Assembly: GCA_949317995.1 (NCBI GenBank) | Contig: OX439046.1 | Span: 41,206,002 to 41,270,001 of the forward strand | Direction: 5' to 3' | Source of the DNA: Acholoe squamosa | Taxonomy: Eukaryota; Annelida; Polychaeta; Phyllodocida; Polynoidae | DNA length: 64,000 bases | Shown here: piece after piece, positions 61,159 through 64,000 of the stretch | Layout: the number at the start of each line of letters is the position of its first letter | Numbering within the stretch: position 1 is the first letter of the stretch | Made by a program: the position numbers and the translations under genes | The notes under the pieces: model-generated | Databases searched by the model: none | Told to the model about the DNA's origin: nothing | Seen by the model: only the letters and a program-made list of their open reading frames with translations

Positions 61159-61869
61159 ATGAATTCAGTAGACTCTCAATCATCCAGTTCGAATTACAAC
61201 AATTTCCTGAATACCAATGAGAACCCAGACGCCAGTGATGATGAGGACGAGTATGAGGACCAGAGCCAGAGGACTTCAATCCTGAGATTGAGGATGAAAT
61301 CTGAGCAGTATGGGCAGCAAGGTAAGGCCATTTACGTTGATACAGAATTAACCAAAGGTGCAGTTTCTGTAGACATAAATAACCACTTGTATAGAGCTCT
61401 TGTTGATTCTGGCGCCTCACTCTCTTTTATTAGCCAAAAAATGGTTGACAAAATCGCAAACACACAAAATTTTAGGCATGGAAGACGCGCGCGACTGACA
61501 GTTTTATTGGCTGATAAAACCCCCATCCAAGTAAATCACTCCATGACTGTAACATTCCTCATTGGTGGCCATGAATTCAGATCCAGATTCCATGTGGTAC
61601 CTGAACTGAACCATCCCCTAATTTTAGGAGTAAATTTCATGACCAAATACAAAGCCAAAATTTCCTTTGGACTTACTCCCCCATCGCCCAATTACATCAG
61701 AGCAAACAAAAATGTTGATATTCCACCAAACACTGAAGCCACTTTCAATGCGGTTGTGGTAGGGAATAGCAACATTGTGGGAAAAACTGGATTGACTGAG
61801 AACTCAGATTCTACTCTACCGGTACTTATTAAGCATGCCATAGTAAACCTAGATCAGACCTTAAGATAG
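61159..61869 (+). CDS. Retropepsin-type protease region of Gypsy-like element
   Basis: 236-residue frame. An acidic N-terminal part (DASDDEDEYEDQ) is followed by the aspartic protease: ALVDSGASLSFIS (active-site DSG), LLADKTPIQVN and LILGVNFMTKY (the ILG box). It acts on the element's own polyprotein. It sits between gag and RT as in Ty3/Gypsy. Confidence 0.9.
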   Translation: MNSVDSQSSSSNYNNFLNTNENPDASDDEDEYEDQSQRTSILRLRMKSEQYGQQGKAIYVDTELTKGAVSVDINNHLYRALVDSGASLSFISQKMVDKIANTQNFRHGRRARLTVLLADKTPIQVNHSMTVTFLIGGHEFRSRFHVVPELNHPLILGVNFMTKYKAKISFGLTPPSPNYIRANKNVDIPPNTEATFNAVVVGNSNIVGKTGLTENSDSTLPVLIKHAIVNLDQTLR

Positions 61870-61922
61870 TACCAGTAACAGTAGCTAACCCAAATGATTT
61901 CCCCATCAAGATAAAAAGACAC

Positions 61923-63540
61923 ATGAACGTCAGTGTATTTAGACTTTTTAACATAAAAAAGGCTGTACCCATTGGCACACTCAATAGCGCCCACTCACTC
62001 AACAGTGTAACAACAGAAAAGGACTTATTTCCAATCAATTGTGGCGAGGATCCCATGGACCAACTCCCCAAAGGGAATGAACCCTTGAAGTATAAAATCT
62101 GTGAAAAACTCTCTGAAATTCAAAGGCAACAGATTAAAAACATTGTTGAGGCCAATAGGCAAGCTTTTGTCCTAAATGAAAGCGCTATAGGTCTCAATGT
62201 AGAAAATGAAGTTAAATTGGAATTAAAACCAGACTTCAAACCTTGCAACAGACCGTCGTATAGAATGTCCCCTCACAAAGAAATTTTTCAAAGGGAGCTC
62301 CTGAAGAAACATTTAGAACAAGGGATAATAGAAGATTGTACCAAACCCTGTGAGTGGAACTCACCTGCCTTTTTAGTGCCAAAACCACAAGGTGACAGGT
62401 CAGTAGCCTCTGGTTGACTACAGATGGGTAAATGAGAATTTAAAAACCTTCTCTTACTCATTCCCCAGAGCTGACGACCTCATGCAGCAGAGAGGCAGAA
62501 CAGGCGCCAAATATCTTTCCAAATTGGATGTCTACAGCGCCTATCACCAGATTCCCCTAGCAGAAGAATCTAGGCCACTTACCACTTTCTCTGCCAATGG
62601 CACGAGATACATGGCCAAAGTTCTCCCTATAGGACTCAAAACTTCAGGCCTATCCTTCATGAATGTAATGGAACAACTCCTCATGAAATGCAAGTATAAA
62701 AATGCTGTAGCATATGTGGACGATGTAGCCATTTACAGCCCCACGTGGGAAAGGCACTTACAAGATCTAGACGAGGTTTTGAAACTTTTTATCAAGGGAA
62801 ACATCAAACTGAAATCAGAAAAATGTGAATTTGGAACTACCAAAATGGAATTTTTGGGTTTCAACGTAGACCAGCATGGTTTGTCCCCATCCCCGGACAA
62901 AATTGGACCTGTCAAAACCTTCCCCCCACCTAAAAACATCCATAATCTTAGATGTTTCAATGGTATGGCGCAGTTTTACAAGAGGTTCATCAGAGGTTTT
63001 GCTCATGTCATGAAGCCCCTTTATGAGGCGACAAAAAGCACCTTTAAATGGACCACTGAATGTCAGAGAGCCTTTGAGAAAATTAAAGCTGCTATCTGTA
63101 CTGAAGCTGTGCTGAAATTTCCGGACTATAACAGAACTTTTGTCATTTTCACTGACTCGAGCAACTACAGCTTAGGAGCTGTAATCACTCAGGTAGATGA
63201 CTATGGTTTCTATAGACCGATTGAATTTGCAGGGAGAGGTTTGACACCTCAAGAGTCTAGGTATGGGATAACTGATAAAGAACTGTTGGGAATAGTCTTT
63301 GCAGTCAAAAAGTTCCACCATTATGTGGATGGAACTCACTTCAAAGTATATTCGGACCACACCGCCCTGGTTTCCCTTTTCAATAAAAAGGAAAACATAA
63401 CCAATGGAAGGTTAGCCAGGTGGGTTGACACAGTCATGTCCTATGATTTTGAAGTTAGATACCTGCAAGGCAGAGCCAATATTGTGGCAGATTTTCTTTC
63501 CAGGAGAAAATACTTGCCCGGCTCCGATGACCCAATTCCC
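61923..63540 (+). pseudogene. Reverse transcriptase and RNase H region, about one break
   Basis: RT signatures are KHLEQGIIEDCTKPCEWNSP, YLSKLDVYSAYHQIPL (motif A), LPIGLKTSGLSFMNVM (motif B) and AVAYVDDVAIYS (motif C, YVDD), followed by the thumb ...YKRFIRGFAHVMKPL. RNase H follows: FVIFTDSSNYSLGAVITQ, ESRYGITDKELLGIV and GRANIVADFLSR. Order and wording are Ty3/Gypsy. The region appears broken about once. Confidence 0.9.
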
Positions 63541-64000
63541 ATCAGGTCTCAGGGGAAAATAATACTCCCCCCTAAATCAGTCAAATTCTCTGACATTACC
63601 ATGACCAAAGTCTTCAAATCAAATGACCCAGTTCCCAAAAATCCAGTCCTCATGGGACCACCTAGATCCATACTAAAAGGAGGACAGATTTGGGGTAGCA
63701 CCTCAAAGAAGCCAAAGGGTGTGATCACCAAGAAAGGTAGCTCTGAGAGAGAAAAACTCAGCTCCATTCAAATTGAGCCCGAGCTGTGCATTTTGACTCG
63801 ATCTAAAGCCAAGTTACCTGACCCGGCCCCACCCCCTCGGTCCAGCAAATCAACCAGAAGTAAACAGATCCGCCCCCCTAAGGTCAAGGCCACCAAGACC
63901 AAACCAAGGGGCCGACCACCCATATCCAGGTCACCCAGGGTATCAGTGAAATTAGCTAACACCAGAAGGGCTAAACTATCACACAAAGTGCTACCCATGG
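63541..64000 (+). other. Basic linker with AT-hook after RNase H
   Basis: The frame stays open to the window end. It is rich in Lys, Arg, Pro and Ser and includes KTKPRGRPPISRS, whose PRGRPP core is an AT-hook (minor-groove DNA binding). In Gypsy elements integrase usually follows RNase H, so this insert between them is unusual. The gene continues outside the window. Confidence 0.6.

Larger units (their letters stand above)
57632..64000 (+). mobile_element. Gypsy-like (Ty3) LTR retroelement fossil, 3' part outside window
   Basis: Parts in order are LTR, an extra 587-residue ORF, gag, aspartic protease, RT and RNase H, then a basic linker with an AT-hook. Any integrase and the 3' LTR are beyond the window. 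Most frames are long and open; about one break is apparent in pol. It looks moderately young. Order and motifs place it in Ty3/Gypsy. Confidence 0.88.

Overview
The window is animal genomic DNA, probably from an invertebrate and plausibly a marine one. The evidence is a spliced SKIC2-type gene with canonical GT-AG introns, plus a dense mix of DIRS retrotransposons, Polintons, LINE pieces, Gypsy-like LTR elements and small inverted-repeat DNA transposons. I cannot name the species. Only one host gene is confidently recognised.

Region 1 (1-16503, + strand) is the 3' half of SKIC2 (SKIV2L/SKI2W), the RNA helicase of the cytoplasmic superkiller complex. Eight coding exons fit in phase to a stop at 16501-16503; the helicase core lies upstream of the window. 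The intron between 1242 and 9911 is swollen by a DIRS-like fossil (about 1407-9530) with inverted ends and an internal complementary region. That fossil holds a small transposon and a tRNA-like pseudogene. Other introns hold small TA-flanked transposons (9632-9860, 12284-13121) and minisatellites.

Region 2 (16504-20825) is intergenic, with a 30-bp minisatellite and an (AT)n run.

Region 3 (about 20826-42410) is a second DIRS-like fossil. Its tyrosine recombinase gene is split by an 18.4-kb Polinton (22954-41366) with 6-bp target duplications (CCTTTA) and long terminal inverted repeats. The Polinton looks nearly whole (about one break) and fairly young. Its left arm (- strand) carries a coiled-coil protein, an adenain-like protease, the major capsid protein, small basic proteins, the penton-like minor capsid protein, a DD35E integrase with chromodomain, and a packaging ATPase. 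Also in that arm are a protein with two death-domain-like folds and two unknown proteins. Its right arm (+ strand) carries a protein with three SUMO-interaction motifs, a protein-primed-type DNA polymerase B, an 81-bp palindromic repeat array and a Cys-rich protein.

The least expected content is this set of likely host-interaction genes. The terminal repeats also read like a compact enhancer: ETS, CRE, AP-1, CCAAT, C/EBP and eleven nuclear-receptor half-sites per end.

Region 4 (42410-50620) is mostly unrecognised, with two LINE fragments and a foldback element whose arms are tandem repeats.

Region 5 (50620-53295) is a decayed second Polinton of the same lineage. It keeps the CCCTA-repeat block found between the ATPase and polymerase arms of the first copy. 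It is interrupted by a minus-strand LTR fossil (53295 to about 57600).

Region 6 (about 57632 to the window end) is a plus-strand Gypsy-like LTR fossil with LTR, an extra leading ORF, gag, protease and RT-RNase H. The window stops before any integrase.
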